Positions 1-11,293 of a stretch of DNA of 64,000 nucleotides are shown here, piece by piece. The position numbers were made by a program, and so were the translations under genes. A model generated the notes under the pieces. That model had not been told where the DNA came from and ran no database searches. It saw only the letters and a list, made by a program, of their open reading frames with translations. The stretch is taken from assembly GCA_026008535.1 (NCBI GenBank), contig BRKX01000004.1:37328501-37392500 (forward strand). The letters are read 5' to 3'. The DNA is from Perilla frutescens. Taxonomy: Eukaryota > Streptophyta > Magnoliopsida > Lamiales > Lamiaceae. Position 1 is the first letter of the stretch. The number at the start of each line of letters is the position of its first letter.

Positions 1-999
1 AACTTGAAGGGAACAATAATTAAGAAACTTTTGTGAATTAAGGTTAGTGCTCGATTTATGGGTTTTAAGTATCTTGTTATATAATTTCTTTTAGGCTTTG
101 TAACAAATAATAATAATAATTGTGTAATATTATTAACTTGCAAGTTTCCTCTATTGCATATTAATCACTAATTTTGTGTATTTCTACTAATTTTGGGTAT
201 TATTTGAATAGTTCAAGTGTATATTCAATTAAAAGAGTGAGAGTGAATGTACTTTTGTTAATCAAGTGATTTATTGGATATCTATTAATAATCAAGCTAT
301 TGAGTTACTTTATTCTATTTAGTAATACAAATAGTGAACAGGTCATTTTAATTTCATGCTATGTATTAATTTATGTTACGATTATATATATATATATATA
401 TATATTCGTGTAAAGTGCCGTGTGTTTCAAGATTTTATAATTGAAACTATTATCTAATCATATTTCTTTGCTATAATTCTTAAGGCAGACATATGAAACT
501 AACGGCAATAGTGCTACTAATTGTTATTATTTGAATAGAATATATATTAATGGTAAATAATTAAGTAATTTGATTTTCCATTTTGTAGATATTAAGCATG
601 GATTAGATTATATGATTTTGAATATTAAGTGTCTTGTTATTAAAAATATAAGCACGACATATTGGTTAATTGTTAGTATGTTTGATTAAAAATATGCATC
701 TAGTTGTTCTGTAAATTAATTATGTTCAAAGTAGTTCAATATTTTAAAATTATCAGATTATGGTAATGTGCATATGTTATATTTTCTATAGGTTAAGGCA
801 ATGGATGTAATTAGGTATCAATAGTAATTAGTGAATTAAAATTTCTATTTGTGAAATAACTATTATTTTAAATGTCTAAATAAAATAATAGAGTTGATAA
901 AATATATAATAAAAGGAATATTAGGGATTAAGTCTTTGAGATGGGTCATTTAGTTAAACTAAACAAAGATTGATTATTGTAGGCCTAGAAGAGCAAGCA
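1..999. other. AT-rich stretch with no recognisable gene
   Basis: No open reading frame or known motif could be supported here. A short (AT)n run lies near 385-404. The stretch could be the upstream part of the gypsy-like LTR that ends at 1851, whose start was not found. Confidence 0.4.
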
Positions 1000-1851
1000 G
1001 AACCTGAGCAAAACCAACTCAGAATTTGAAAGCTTATCTTCTATCCAGGTGGGCTATATTATATCTTTCTAAATTGTATCTTTCGAGTTATTAAGCTCTG
1101 CTTTGTTAAAATTGCATATGTGACTATCTGTGTTAAATATTTACGTGCTACTGTATGTTGTCGGAGTCTCATATACCAGCGCTGTGTCAATGTGAGTAGC
1201 TACAGTATGCATGCATTATTTGTCCTGCCCTACTCCTTGTCGGTGAGACTAAAATGAAACACTTATGGGTTACACCCATTGGGTATACTTGGCCATACTC
1301 AACTTTACGCGTGGTGATGTAGTACGGGTTCCGGGCAGTGACTGGTTACTCTTAAGCGCTTCACGATAAAATGTTTTGGTGAACTTAGGTTGCTTTCAAT
1401 TTTAAAACCTCCTAAGCTTCACTACCTGCATGAGCACAGATAGATTACTTTAACAAAATGATTTGCATAACTTGTATTGTAAAAACTTGCCCACTGAGTG
1501 CACTAGTACTCAGCCCAAATATTTTCAAATATTTTTCAGGTCAGTAGGCTGGCGCGTGGAGGTGACGATGCTGAGAGATGGGCTTTTGTTGTTTACGTAT
1601 TTTCCCATTGTCTCTTTTTGTTAATTATTCTGTTGATAATGAAGTCTCCGCGCTTGTAATATCCTTTTGTTAAACACTAAGAACTCTGATCTTGGTGTTA
1701 TGAATATGTATATATTATTATACAGCATGTTTGACTATTCTGAGTTTTCTGTTGAGATTTTATTATTCAGGTTACCCCTTTTCTTTCCCGCTTCTTAATT
1801 CCAACCCCCGTGGCGTCCATTTCCACGGTCTTTCGGGACCGGGGCGCTACA
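1000..1851 (+). mobile_element. Ty3/gypsy-like LTR fragment (possible solo LTR), 3' end at 1851
   Basis: The segment ends in TTTCGGGACCGGGGCGCTACA-like sequence at 1831-1851, closely resembling the 3' ends of the complete gypsy-like LTRs at 35724, 40821 and 46012 (CTTTCGGGTTCGGGTCGCTACA-like). A block at 1490-1545 (ACTGAGTGC, ACTCAGCCC, then a pyrimidine/TTTCAGGT run) also matches a block placed the same way in those LTRs (35268-35317). No tRNA-Met primer binding site follows the CA end, so this is a solo LTR or a truncated copy. The start (TG) was not located. Confidence 0.55.
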
Positions 1852-2397
1852 AATTTGTAGATGAATTTTATGAGTTTAAATTTTCAGATTTAATGTTGCA
1901 TAAATTTCGAGAATTATATAGTTAAAATTTAGATGAATTTTTAATGTTCTTCAAAAATTCTAATTTTAATCTATATGTAATTTTTTATCTTCATAATATA
2001 ATATTTGGAATGGTATTTTGATGTTCATCAAATTTTCAGATTTTAATTTTACGGTTTTAAAAAATATGGGCATCAAATTTTCGAAAATTTGGTGTCTTTA
2101 AATTCCCTAACTTTGATCCATTTTTTCGAAAATTAGGGTTTAGATTTGAAATAGAATTTTGATCCATATCAAAATTTTCTTATGCAAATCCTATGGTATC
2201 TTTGAAATTTTGGAGTGTTATAATTGGAAAAGGTAATTTTTGGTATATATCAAAAGTTACCTAATTCTAATCCTAATAGGTTTGAAAATAGAATTTTAAA
2301 TTTGGAAAGTATTTGAAGATGATCAAAATTTTCATATTTTATTATTTGATAATTTTCAAAACCTGTGTAAATAATTTGGAATGGATTTTTGATTAAA
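1852..2397 (+). mobile_element. Relic of the leader region of a copia retrotransposon
   Basis: AT-rich sequence built of repeated phrases such as AATTTTGATCCAT and AATTTGGAATGGATTTT. Positions about 2245-2395 are collinear, by eye at roughly 75-80 percent identity, with the reverse complement of about 61266-61408, the leader next to the right LTR of the copia element at 53875-62922. Shared phrases include CTAATTCTAATC and AGAATTTTAAATTTGG. It is therefore a diverged fragment of the same family. Confidence 0.55.
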
Positions 2398-2502
2398 CTT
2401 GAATCGAGGTTGGCCACAAACTGTGTATTCTACTAAGTACAACTGCATGATCTACAGTTATAATTGGTAGAATACAAAGTTTGTAGCCAACCTCGATTCA
2501 AG
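2398..2502. repeat. Inverted repeat, 36-bp arms with 33-bp spacer
   Basis: Arm 1 (2398-2433) begins CTTGAATCGAGGTTGGCC; arm 2 (2467-2502) ends GGCCAACC-like CCAACCTCGATTCAAG. The arms are reverse complements at 34 of 36 positions. A transcript of either strand would fold into a long near-perfect hairpin. It begins exactly where the copia-leader homology stops. No known miRNA was recognised. Confidence 0.8.
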
Positions 2503-2959
2503 CAAGTCAATCGGCGTGCAGAGAAGAGACAAAAGACGAAAGTGGCACACAAAAAAAATATATTGCGAAGAATTTTTTCCTTGCTGCAGAAATTTGAGGT
2601 GACCGGATTATTTTCTGGAACTATCTCCTACATCAATTGTATTATTTGATTAAAAACACTTCTCTGACATGTTGTTCTTAGAATTTATCGCCATGGCGGC
2701 AGTGGCGATGTAGAGGGGAGATAGAGATAGTTAGAGAAAGATAGAGGGAGAGAGATGGAGATAGAGAAGAGAGAACATTATCCACCCTTACCTGCGACGA
2801 GACAAGCGATAGCGTGGCAGCGGAGATGCGGCTGTGAGACGGAAAGACGGTGAGAGAGAAAGAGATGGATGCGGCGATGAAAACCTTGCCGAAGGCTGTG
2901 GATTGGCCGGAAATAGGGGAAGATAGCGAGGGTGGCAAGGGTTTGAAATTGAGGAAAAT
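2503..2959. other. Unassigned intergenic stretch with a purine-rich block
   Basis: Positions 2690-2900 are GA-rich and relatively GC-rich compared with the flanks. Open frames on the minus strand here are Ser/Leu-rich translations of the purine-rich tract, not convincing genes. It may be part of the CACTA-like relic that follows. Confidence 0.4.
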
Positions 2960-3655
2960 GAAACTGAAGCTCCGATTTTGTTCTGATATCTGAAATTTAA
3001 CTGCAGACTAACGACGGAATAGTCCATTGTTAACTATCTAATTTTCAATTAATTTAATATGAAAAAACCTAACGACGGAATACTCTATCGTTAAGTATTT
3101 ATTTTTCAATTAATTTAACTCGGAAAAACCAATGACAGAATAGTCCATCGTGGAGTATTTATTTTTCAATTATTTAATTCCGAAAAATATTAACGGATAA
3201 TTCTGTCATTAATTATTTATTTTTCAATTAATTTAGTCAGAAAAAACTTAACGATGGATCAATTCTGTCACTAATTATTAATTTTTCAATTATTTAATTC
3301 CGAAAAAACCTAACGACAGACCTATTTCTTCATTAATATTTTTTTGATTTAATTTAATATTAAATTAAATAATTAACGACGGACAAGGTCTGTCAAGTTT
3401 TTTCGTAATTAAATAATTGAAAAATAAATACGTAATGACAGAATAGGTCTTTCGTTAGTTTTTTTTGGATAAAGTTAATTGAAAATTAGATAATTGAAAA
3501 TAAATACGTAATGACAGTGAGTTCGTCTCTAGTTCGTCATAATGTTTAAGTGCAAAACACTCCCACCATTTCAAATGTTTGAAATGTTTAGAGACGGAAT
3601 TATGGTCGAAAGTAACGATGGATTGTATTACATCATGAATTTCTTATAGCGATTC
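2960..3655. mobile_element. CACTA-like non-autonomous element relic with tandem subrepeats
   Basis: About eight imperfect copies of a roughly 60-bp unit run in series, each with a TAACGACGGA / TCTGTCRTTAA motif and a TTTTTCAATTAATTTAA filler. The same motif fills the CACTA-like element at 18500-19522. The right end, TTCTTATAGCG (near 3641-3651), looks like a decayed CACTA terminus (TTCTTGTAGTG). The left terminus was not found. Confidence 0.5.
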
Positions 3656-3915
3656 ATGCCATAAATGTGGGATTATGGGGATCTTTCTTATACAATTTTA
3701 CCCCTATGCAATCTACAAGAATTTGAAGTGACCAAAATTTTGCAACTAGACCCTTGTATCAAATATTAAATATTAATAATTCATACTAATGAGATGGGTG
3801 ATTATTTGATTATTTATTAATAGTTTATAGTTTATGACCTTCATTTTAACCCTCCTATATATACAGAGGGTGGTTATAGTGCAAACCAACCCTAGTGTAA
3901 GAACTAGAAACCTAT

Positions 3916-3923
3916 CTCACACC
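3916..3923. repeat. Target site duplication of the hAT element (left copy)
   Basis: CTCACACC at 3916-3923 is repeated exactly at 5185-5192 on the other side of the element. Eight bp is the length made by hAT transposases. Confidence 0.85.
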
Positions 3924-4012
3924 CAGGGCCGACCCTGAGATTTTGAAGGCCCTGTGCGAGCACTAAAAATTGTGCCCCTAATTTATTAAAATTTAAAAAT
4001 ACAAATAAAATG

Positions 4013-4390
4013 GGATAAATTTCACTTTGATGCCTACTTATTGAGTACTTTTTTAAATATGACGCACTTTTTCAAAATAAACAAAATCGTACCCACATTT
4101 TCAATTTTTTGCAATTCTAATATTTAATCAATTTTACGTCCCGAAAATCATATGTAATTGATTTTAATTTAATATTTCTTGATTGGATGAATTTTTTCCA
4201 CGTGACTGAGGAAAATAGGAATATTAAAATACAATCAATTACGTGTGATTTTATGGCCGTAAAATTGGTTAAATGTTATATCTGAATTGTTTTTGAAAAA
4301 ATAGGTATTTTTTTTTTTGTTAATTTTGCTAAAGTGGGTCATTTTTTGAAAAACTGTAAAAAATGTAGGTATCAAAGTGTAATTTACCCT
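4013..4390. mobile_element. MITE nested in the hAT element
   Basis: Ends GGATAAATTTCACTTTGATG and, read inward from the right, AGGGTAAATTACACTTTGAT form terminal inverted repeats that continue for about 26 bp. ATAAAATG is present on both sides (4005-4012 and 4391-4398), an exact 8-bp target duplication. It has no coding capacity. The ends resemble those of the MITE at 31353-31795 (TAAATTTCACTTT), so the two probably belong to related families. Confidence 0.75.
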
Positions 4391-4556
4391 ATAAAATGTG
4401 TCTAAAAATATTTGTTTCATATGATCAAATCATTAAAAGTTTGTATTCATGAAAACTTTAAAATCACGTGTCTCGTGCGCGCCCACTGATATTTGAACGA
4501 ATTCAAAAGAAAAATATTTTAAATAATATCATGTACAAAACGCAAACTACAAAATA

Positions 4557-4910
4557 TTATTTAAAGATACTTCTCCTATCATTTTTTGAATCAAACTTAT
4601 TTATAATTTTTTCAAATTCAATATTTTCTAGCAACTCTTGTTCAATGGATATCAAAGCAAGTGTATTTAATCTTTTTTGTGACATGGTCAATTGCAAGTA
4701 AGATTTTAATAAATAAATAAATAGCAACTTTGCAGATGCAACTATTACAGGTATGGTCAATAAAATTTCATAAACAATGTATGCATTGGAATAACTATTC
4801 AACCTCTTCAAGTAAGCCAATATAACTAAAATTTTATATTTTTTTGGTAAAAGATACCACAAAATTTTTAATTCTTCAAACACCTCTTGACCATCAAAAT
4901 CACTAAACAC
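4557..4910 (-). pseudogene. hAT transposase fragment (C-terminal dimerisation domain)
   Basis: An open frame of 117 codons on the minus strand. Residues about 50-100 carry the hAT C-terminal dimerisation pattern: PVIVASAK (family usual form has a SAER-F-KL pattern), then LKSYLQLTMSQKRLNTLALISIE. This domain normally lets transposase monomers oligomerise. The DDE catalytic part and the zinc finger are absent. It sits in the expected orientation inside the hAT element with matching TIRs and TSD. It is a dead fragment. Confidence 0.75.
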
Positions 4911-5192
4911 TCCATGCTTTAGAATATTCTCAAAATTTTCACAGATATTGATTAGGCTAGACCTAGTATTATTTATAAAATATTAGGCCAAATATTGAGT
5001 TGGTTTTTCTTATATTATTTTTTAAAATGCCTGAATTAATTTTTATAAACTAAAAGACAATTTTTTTTATAAACTAAAATATGTTAATATGTCTACTAGT
5101 ACTAAAAATTTATAAAAATGGTGCCCCTAAATTTTTGAGGCCCCTGTGCGGCGCACCTCTCGCACACCCTCAGGGCCGCCACTGCTCACACC

Positions 5193-6270
5193 ATACGATC
5201 AATAAAAATCTATGGCCTAGATTTGCTTAAAAGGGGTGGTGGCAATTCTGTAATATTTGAAAAGTTTTTCGCGCAGGGGTATTAACATAATTTGGTAATA
5301 TTTATAAAAAGACGCTGGATAGTTGATAATAGTATCGTCATGCTAACGAAGTATTATCATCATGCTAACGAAGCGTTATCATTATGCTAATAAAAGTTTT
5401 CTCATATTGTTAACGAAAAATTAAATTCTAAAGAGTAATTATAAATTCTAATGGGATGGAATAAACCATAATTCAGATAAAATAAACTCCAATGATCTAA
5501 AATATAGAATTACATTCTAAAAATTAATTATAAACCTTAATTGGATAAATAAACCATAATAGCAATATAAATATACAATGCTAGCATAATGATATTGTTT
5601 TATCAGCACTGCGGATAAATTATGTTAGCATATGACAAATCATTGTTAGCATAAGGTGTAAACCATAAATGGATGAAGAAAATCCTAATTAGTATATTCT
5701 AATTTGAATAAATAATATATAATACTCAATTAGTAACTACAACATAAAAACTAAATCATAAAAAATAATTATTAGTCCTAATTGAAATATAATAATCATA
5801 GTAACAATATAAGTATGTGTACTATGTTAACATTATGATAATCATTCATTAACACAATGAATACAGTATGTTAGCATATAACAAATACTTCGTTAGCATA
5901 TATTATATAATGCTGATGAACCATTATTAAAAAGCTAACGAAGACATTTTCGCGCTGAACACGAGTAAAAAATGTATATTTTGTATTTTTCATCTATATT
6001 ATTTGCATAAACATATCCATGACTGATCTTGAATTAAAGAGTATGAAAAGAGCTTTAATTTGATATATTATTTGCGTTTATCCGATTAGAGGCGAGTAAG
6101 ATATGATCGTTTAAAAATGATAAGATTTTTTTTAAAGTGATGACATCAGCTTTTTATAATGAATTGGACAACTATACCCCGTCTCCTTTTTTTTTGCCTT
6201 GACTTTGACATTAAATCTCAAACATTAGATCATCTAGTTGGATGATCCAAGATGGGTTCCTAGTTCCTAC
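5193..6270. repeat. GCTAACGAA-rich dispersed repeat, copy A
   Basis: It contains repeated ATGCTAACGAAG / ATGCTAACGAAR motifs (near 5340-5390 and 5880-5945), with both orientations of ATGTTAGCAT. Copy B at about 6325-7400 has the same order of blocks: GTGGTGACAATTCT, AAAAGTTTTTC.CGCG, GGTATTAAC.TAATTTGGTAAT, then the motif array, AACACGAGTAAAAAAT and AAAGAGC.TTAATTTGATATAT. The transposon class is not clear. The left part of this copy is split by the hAT element at 3924. Confidence 0.6.
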
Positions 6271-6324
6271 ACCAGAAGAAGTTGTATTTTTTTATTCACT
6301 ATATATATATATATATATATAAAC

Positions 6325-7400
6325 ACTCCCTAGTGTGAGAAATTGGACTACATCTAACACCACACATCCATAAAAAATCAAAGGCCCAGATTTGATGAAA
6401 AAGGTGGTGACAATTCTTTAATATTTGAAAAGTTTTTCACGCGGGGTATTAACGTAATTTGGTAATTCTTATAAAAATCGTAGAGGATTTGATAACAGAT
6501 CGTCATGCTAACGAATTAGTATCATCATGCTAACGAAACATTATAGTGATGCTAATTAAAGTTTTCAAATATTGTTAGCGAAAAATATATTCTAAAAATT
6601 AATTATAAACCTAATTTGATTTAATAAACCCTAATTAAATGAAAAAATCATAATTGGATGAAATAAACCTAATTAGATCAAATAAACATTGACTGGAGTT
6701 GGAACAAATCATAATAATAATATATTTGTACTATATTAGCATTATGGTTTTGCTTCGTCAGTATTGTGAATACACTATATTAGCATATGACAATACTATG
6801 TCAACATACGTTATAAATCATAATTGGATGGGATAAACCATAATAATCAATTAGGAACTATAAATGAAAAATTAAATTAAAAAAATCATAATTAGATGAA
6901 ATAAACCATAATTAAGATGAAGTAAACCATAATTGAGATTGAATAAACCCTAATAAATTTGTACTACGCTGGCATTATGATAATTCTTTGTTAGCACATC
7001 AAATATATTATGTTAGCATATGACAAATGCTTCGTTAGCATACATTATCATATGTCATCATAATGCTGACGAAGAATTATTATATGCTAACGAAAGTATT
7101 TACAACATGGGCACGCGTAAAAAGGTATCTTTTTTTTATTTTTCGTTCATATTTTTTCATCTAAACATAGTCTTTCGACATCTTAAATGAAAGAGCACGA
7201 AGAGAGCTTTAATTTGATATATTTTTTGTGTGCATTAGATTAAAAACGAGCAAGTTATGGTCGTCTAAAGTTTTTAAGATTTTTTTTAAATTGCTAACAT
7301 CATCATTTTTAATGGGTTTGGACGAAAATAGTCATCATTCCTTTATTTTTTTGCCATATTATTTACGAGACAATTTTCCTAGTGTGAGAAATGAGATCTC
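6325..7400. repeat. GCTAACGAA-rich dispersed repeat, copy B
   Basis: Diverged direct copy of 5193-6270, following it after an (AT)n run at 6299-6320. Both copies begin near CCCTAGTGTRAGAA, and that motif appears again at 7379 at the right end, so the boundary itself is repeated. No coding capacity was found. The 154-codon open frame from 7228 lies across the end of this repeat and has no recognised domain. Confidence 0.6.
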
Positions 7401-7960
7401 ATGTTTTCTCTATTGTATTAATAAATATAAAATATTTATTTTACTTCACATGCATGCTTACAATTTTTATAATATTTATGCATCAATTTTTAGTTCCTTG
7501 AAAAATTTGAAAGTGTCTCTTTGCAATATATTACAAAAGAGGTGGACTTGCGTGCAACAACGGTTATTTCCGCCTATTTCAGACGGCCACGTGGCACATG
7601 GTACTTTTTATTGTAGTTGGAATGATGATAGTATTAATCTCAGGTTAATACCTTTCTTTATCGTACTTGATACTTTTCTGCTTACCACATAGTACTTTTT
7701 ATTTTACCGAACTCGTGTTTTTCTTTCCTTTGCAAATTCTTGGAATGATGATTGTTTTAGATTAATCTCAACACATACAATATAAAAACTGAAAAAAAAA
7801 ATCAGAATTTAAACTAGATAAACTTATATAAAATAACTAGCAGACCCCTTACCTTTTAATGATACAGATGGTACTTTTCGAATGTTTTGTGATACTTTTT
7901 AATAGGAAGGTTGGTACTCACTTTTTAATAGGAAGGTTGATACTCACTTTGGACAGGTTT
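7401..7960. other. Intergenic stretch upstream of the MADS-box gene
   Basis: AT-rich. It contains short direct repeats of GTACTTTTTATT / GATACTTTTTAATAGG (7678-7950), with TTTTTAATAGGAAGGTTG present twice at 7900-7931. No gene was recognised. Confidence 0.5.
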
Positions 7961-7970
7961 TTTTTATGGA

Positions 7971-8036
7971 TTGACCCAGTCAAAGCGGGTTGACCCGCGT
8001 TGACCCGCGTTGACTGGGTCAAAAACGGGTTTGACT
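7971..8036. promoter_or_regulatory. W-box cluster (TTGACC/TTGACT) upstream of the MADS-box gene
   Basis: TTGACC occurs at 7971, 7990 and 8000, TTGACT at 8010 and 8031, and the reverse form GGTCAA at 8017. TTGAC(C/T) is the core site of WRKY transcription factors. The density (six in 66 bp) and the repeated GTTGACCCGC unit suggest a real site cluster or a small tandem duplication. It lies about 0.9 kb upstream of the ATG at 8888. Confidence 0.5.
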
Positions 8037-8560
8037 GACCCGTCTCATATAGTGTTATTTGTATCATGATACATGCAAGTGTTTGCCATTACAAAATTAC
8101 ATTGCGATTATAAATTTTTAAAGCTGGTGGATAAAATTTCAAATTATATCAAAATTCAAGCATTTATTCGTAATTAATCCTTAAATAAAATCAATTTTTG
8201 ATTGAATTCGAATTCACTTTGTTCAACTCAAATAAAATCAGATCAGAGACTCCATGTTACATCTCCTATGCCGCAATTAAATTAAAAATTAAATTAAATT
8301 AAAAAAAAATACTAATTTTGGCCGAACAAAGGAAGATGTAATAGGACATATATCCCTGCCACAAAATTCAAGACCGACCTACTAAACTAACTAATTAATT
8401 AAAAAAATGGAAAAAAAAAATTGAAGCACGACGAAAAGAATAAAGAGATGGAATTGGGAATTGGAGGTGGTAAAGTGGTAGCAATATTAATCGATGAAAT
8501 TAAAGCGATAAGCGTGGGAAATGGGACACGGTTTGGCGTTAACTGCCGCAGCGTGCGGCG

Positions 8561-8579
8561 ATTGGCAATCGGCCACGTG
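8561..8579. promoter_or_regulatory. ATTGG (CCAAT-box) and G-box CACGTG
   Basis: ATTGG (inverted CCAAT) at 8561-8565 and a perfect G-box CACGTG at 8574-8579 lie about 310 bp upstream of the ATG, in a locally GC-rich block (8515-8600). They are plausible proximal promoter elements for NF-Y and bHLH/bZIP factors. No clear TATA box was chosen. Confidence 0.4.
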
Positions 8580-8887
8580 TCAGCCTTCCGTTGGGGGCAC
8601 TTATTTGACATCTCCAAATTCCAAATTTAGTAGTAATCTTAATCCTAATCCAACCCCCCTTTTTAAACCAAGGCAAGGCAAGATTCGAGTCACGGTAACA
8701 TTCATTCTATTATTATTTTTTATTCCAAACTTGATTTATCCCAGATTCGTCCACTATTTTTGCTGCAGACTCATCTTCCTTAAAGTTAACACGCACACAC
8801 ACGACTGGTAAACATCTCCTCCTCCGCAGAAATGCTTCATTTCTGAGACAGACCTCTTTTTTTTTCATTTGATTAATTCGGGAAAAA

Positions 8888-9072
8888 ATGGGGAGGCGGA
8901 AGCTGGAGATAAAGCGAATCGAAGATAAAAGCGCGCGGCAGGTTACTTTCTCGAAGCGACGGAATGGATTGCTGAAGAAAGCCAAAGAGTTATCGGTTCT
9001 CTGCGATCTGGATATCGGCGTCATAATCTACTCCTGCCGAGGCAAACTCTACCAATACTGTAGCAGTAACAG
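8888..9072 (+). CDS. FLC-like: MADS-box gene exon 1 (MADS domain)
   Basis: 185 bp from the ATG (context GAAAAAATGGGG) to the donor AACAG|GTTAGT. It encodes the entire MADS domain. The last codon is split after two bases. The start is fixed by the conserved MGRRKLEIKRI N-terminus. Confidence 0.95.
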
Positions 9073-11262
9073 GTTAGTAATTTCTACTAATATTTTTTTA
9101 ATTGTTTTTTTGGCGAAGCTCACTCAGATCTTGTGCGTTGTGTACTTGGTTTTCGAGTCATCGGATTTTTGGTAGTTGGGTTGGGTGCCTAATTTCCAGA
9201 TTTCCCAAAATAGAAATTCGGAGCTTAATTTACTAAAAATGTTTCGCCTTTGATATATTTTTATCCCAACCCAAAAAATCAAATTTCGCCTTTGCTGTGG
9301 TTAACTTTATCCACTCTTTCCCTTGGCTGCCTCGAATACCGAGAAATTGACATGTTTTGGACTTTTTGTACGAGTTTTCCCTCCTACGAAGAAAAGTTGG
9401 ATTTTTCTAAAATATTTTAATCAGTATAATAACGGTACATTTAACTTCGCCATTTGAGAATTGAGACGTGCCGCATATGGGTGAAACCAGCGAACTACTG
9501 TGGGAATAGAGCTAATTTTAAGTGTGAATTCAAATCGTTACTGGCCTCCACTGTATCAACACTTGTCGGACTCTTATCTACACACACAATGACACAAACT
9601 CATTCATTTGCATGCCACTGATTATCGACGTGCTATCGACGTGCTGGATTTTAATATTGAGGCCGCTTCTCAAATTCGAGGCATTGATATATGTTATAAT
9701 TATTTAGAGTTTCAACACTCTCAAGTCTGAACTAAAACGTTGGTGCTGCCTAGCTTCTTTTTGCGGCGGCTTTTCTTTCCTTTCATCCTTCTTAATGCGT
9801 GTGCATGCGATCATCTCTTCAACTCAACACCTCGTCTGGTGCTTGTAAGCGAAGGGTGGTACCGATGCATCAACGAAAAAAATCCAACAATACATACTAA
9901 CTTCTACCCATCTATCCCCACAAGCGGATCAAAACTTCAGTAGTTTTGATTAGAACTTAATTGAAATTTTAATCTGCTCAACCAAGCCAATCATGGCTCT
10001 CCGTTTTTCTCTCAAATCCCATATCCCTCATTTTTTTTTCTCTTCTATTTCGAACCGGCGGTGACTTCGGATGATTTTTCTCTCTCTACATGTTATTTGT
10101 TCACTGAAATCAGCGCCTCTCTACCCTTCATTCACATCAACCCGCTTCCGACGATTCATCGATCGTCTTTATCTTCCCCAACTACGAAGAGTATTTTCAG
10201 TTTGAGGAGATGTAATTATCACCTAATCCAATACTCAACTTGTTCAGATTCCACGTGTTCTTTCAAGATTCATTATTTCAGGATTTAATGCGTTTACGTC
10301 CCTCAAAATATTTTTTTTCCTTCTTAGAAGTTAGAATTCATGAAAAATATAGAACATTTTTTTTTAGAGATGTCCCGCATAGAATTAGGATGCAGCCGCC
10401 GGAGCTCATTTTAAATCTTGACGAGAAATTTCTTGTAAGGCATGGGGACTCATTTTTTATGGGTGGGATTATGAAATTATCGTTGATGCAACTTATAGTT
10501 TCCGATGGTCATTTTTATTATATAGTAGGAGCATAGAAATTGATGTTGATTTTTCTTGAACTAGAGCAGGACAGATTGTAGGATATGGGTTTTGAGAGGG
10601 AAATTGATGTTGATTTTTCATCAGCAGAGCATAACTAGCCGCTGGTTTGAATATAGAAGAGAGAATGAGAGAAATAAATAAATAAATTGTGTAATATGGG
10701 TTTTGAGAGAGAACCGGAGAGCCGCAGCTTGGCTTGGTTGAGTAGCTTAAAATTCTAATTAAGTTGTATATTATCAAGCCTGTGTAGTTTTGAAGGTGGG
10801 ACATGAAATGGGACACCAAAGCGACCAAAGGATTTCATCAGCTTCTGCAGAGTCCCACTAATATGAGTAGAGATTCTCCGGTGTCAACCGTGTACCAACA
10901 TTAAAATTGTATATTGTTGATAATGTTTTTTTAAATAAAATTTATTATATTATAATTAATCATAATTAATATTTATTGCTAAAAATTAAAATATTAAAAA
11001 ATTATTTACCATAAGTTTGAATTAATCAACCCCAAAATTTAATTATATTAACTAAAAAATGAAAAATAAATATTAATAAAAAAAATTATAAACCCTTATT
11101 GAATGGAATAAACTCTAAATAATAATATAAAATTATACTGAACAAAAGAAATTAAAATTGAAGAAAAAAATAAAGAAAAAAGTAATAATTTTGAGGTATG
11201 TCACATGGTTGACACACAAATTGGGACAAGAGTATCTCAAGTGCACTAATATACACACAATT

Positions 11263-11293
<31 letters not shown>

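Larger units (their letters stand above)
3924..5184 (-). mobile_element. Decayed hAT transposon
   Basis: The left end CAGGGCCGACCCTGAG and the right end (read inward) CAGTGGCGGCCCTGAG form an imperfect terminal inverted repeat, and both are followed inward by a GGCCYCTGTGCG motif. Exact 8-bp direct repeats (CTCACACC) flank the element. A hAT dimerisation-domain remnant lies inside on the minus strand, so the element reads right to left. At 1261 bp, including a nested 378-bp MITE, most of the transposase is missing. It sits inside copy A of the GCTAACGAA repeat, whose homology to copy B resumes across the insertion site. Confidence 0.85.

Noticed and set aside
8399..8811. Short open frames around 8399-8811 on both strands upstream of the MADS gene
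   Set aside because: No domains, overlapping on both strands, and they lie in the probable promoter and 5' UTR.
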